Shown in pieces: positions 63,501 through 64,000 of a stretch of 64,000 nt of DNA; position 1 is the first letter of the stretch, and every line of letters begins with the position of its first letter. The notes under the pieces are model-generated. The model did not search any database, was not told the DNA's origin, and worked only from the letters and a program-made list of their open reading frames with translations. The position numbers were made by a program, and so were the translations under genes. Source of the DNA: Melanocharis versteri (lineage: Eukaryota; Chordata; Aves; Passeriformes; Melanocharitidae). The DNA lies in contig VZTG01004479.1 of NCBI GenBank assembly GCA_013397845.1, positions 1,754,748 through 1,818,747 on the forward strand, written 5' to 3'.

Positions 63501-64000
63501 AATGAGTCAACAGATTAAGAGATTGAGTCAAAGTCCAAGGCTTTTCATCAGCGTTCTCCATTGTGGTCTCCCAATTAGTTTCCCTCGGACACTAGAGCAG
63601 TAAGTAAGACTTGGCTCACAAACCCCAGGAAGACAGTCTGGTTCAAGCAATAGGCAGCCATTACCAAGCTAAATTTATGTCCAGCCCTACTTTACACCTG
63701 TCTGAGTGATATTCCTTTCTGCTAGCACTTAATACACTCTCCACATGAATGAAGAATGTGGACTGTTGCTACCACTACAAAAAGAAAAAGCTACAGAAAT
63801 ACATGCATGCTTCAACTTCTTTTTAGTAGTAGCCCAAATATTGATGAAAAATTAATAATACTTAATATTGTACCAGGTAGAGATGGATTAATTTGGAAGT
63901 TGGAATTTCCCATAAAACCACCCCAATAGTTAGGTGTCAAACCCCAACTGGACCTATAAAACCTATTTGACCCTAGTGTTACAGAACAGCAATAATATGT
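63501..64000. other. Single-copy DNA, nothing recognised
   Basis: No gene or repeat is recognised in the last 500 bases. Confidence 0.5.

Noticed and set aside
1..64000. CRISPR array, bacterial operon, phage or plasmid system
   Set aside because: There are no regularly spaced repeats, no dense gene order, no ribosome-site pattern, and the repeats are vertebrate retroelements.

Overview
The window looks like bird nuclear DNA, most likely from a passerine. It is AT-rich, and its repeats are those of avian genomes: CR1 LINE fragments ending in the ATTCTATG/ATTCTGTG-type tail, solo retroviral LTRs, very old small palindromic elements, and one short element whose head resembles tRNA-Ile and whose tail is a CR1 3' end. 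That last chimera matches the described passerine SINE TguSINE1. I recognise no bacterial, viral or organellar genes and no functional RNA gene.

No protein-coding gene can be called with confidence. Open frames are short, usually overlap frames on the other strand, and carry no domain I recognise. The window is best read as a gene desert or the inside of a very long intron. Weak exon-like signals are recorded separately: a 51-bp cassette with good splice sites (7526-7576), a possible terminal exon with a poly(A) signal (41398-41542), and two open patches (2771-2970; 5692-5952).

Layout. 1-10196: mostly single-copy AT-rich DNA with a decayed LTR near 4330-4680. 10197-11236: an unidentified, more GC-rich block, perhaps an LTR. 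11237-24887: single-copy DNA with a 79-bp assembly gap and a CTCF-like motif. 24888-26385: a 5'-truncated CR1 split by a 560-bp solo LTR with a 5-bp target duplication. 26386-33600: single-copy DNA with three CR1 tail fragments and the tRNA-Ile/CR1 SINE. 37965-38503: a second intact solo LTR on the minus strand with a 6-bp target duplication. 38772-39306: a 535-bp gap whose two flanks look like copies of each other. 42308-42715: a third LTR, minus strand. 43617-43668: a pure (CTTC)13 microsatellite. 48540-51290: a palindromic mini-element and two old minus-strand LINE fragments. 61600-63500: a roughly 1.9-kb CR1 relic running from the endonuclease region through reverse transcriptase to the 3' tail, with dead frames and a lost catalytic motif.

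Nothing here forms an operon or pathway. The readable biology is the history of retroelement insertion, plus a few candidate regulatory motifs. I did not find a convincing new system. The most useful leads are the cassette-exon candidate, the suspected false duplication at the second gap, and the unidentified 1-kb block.
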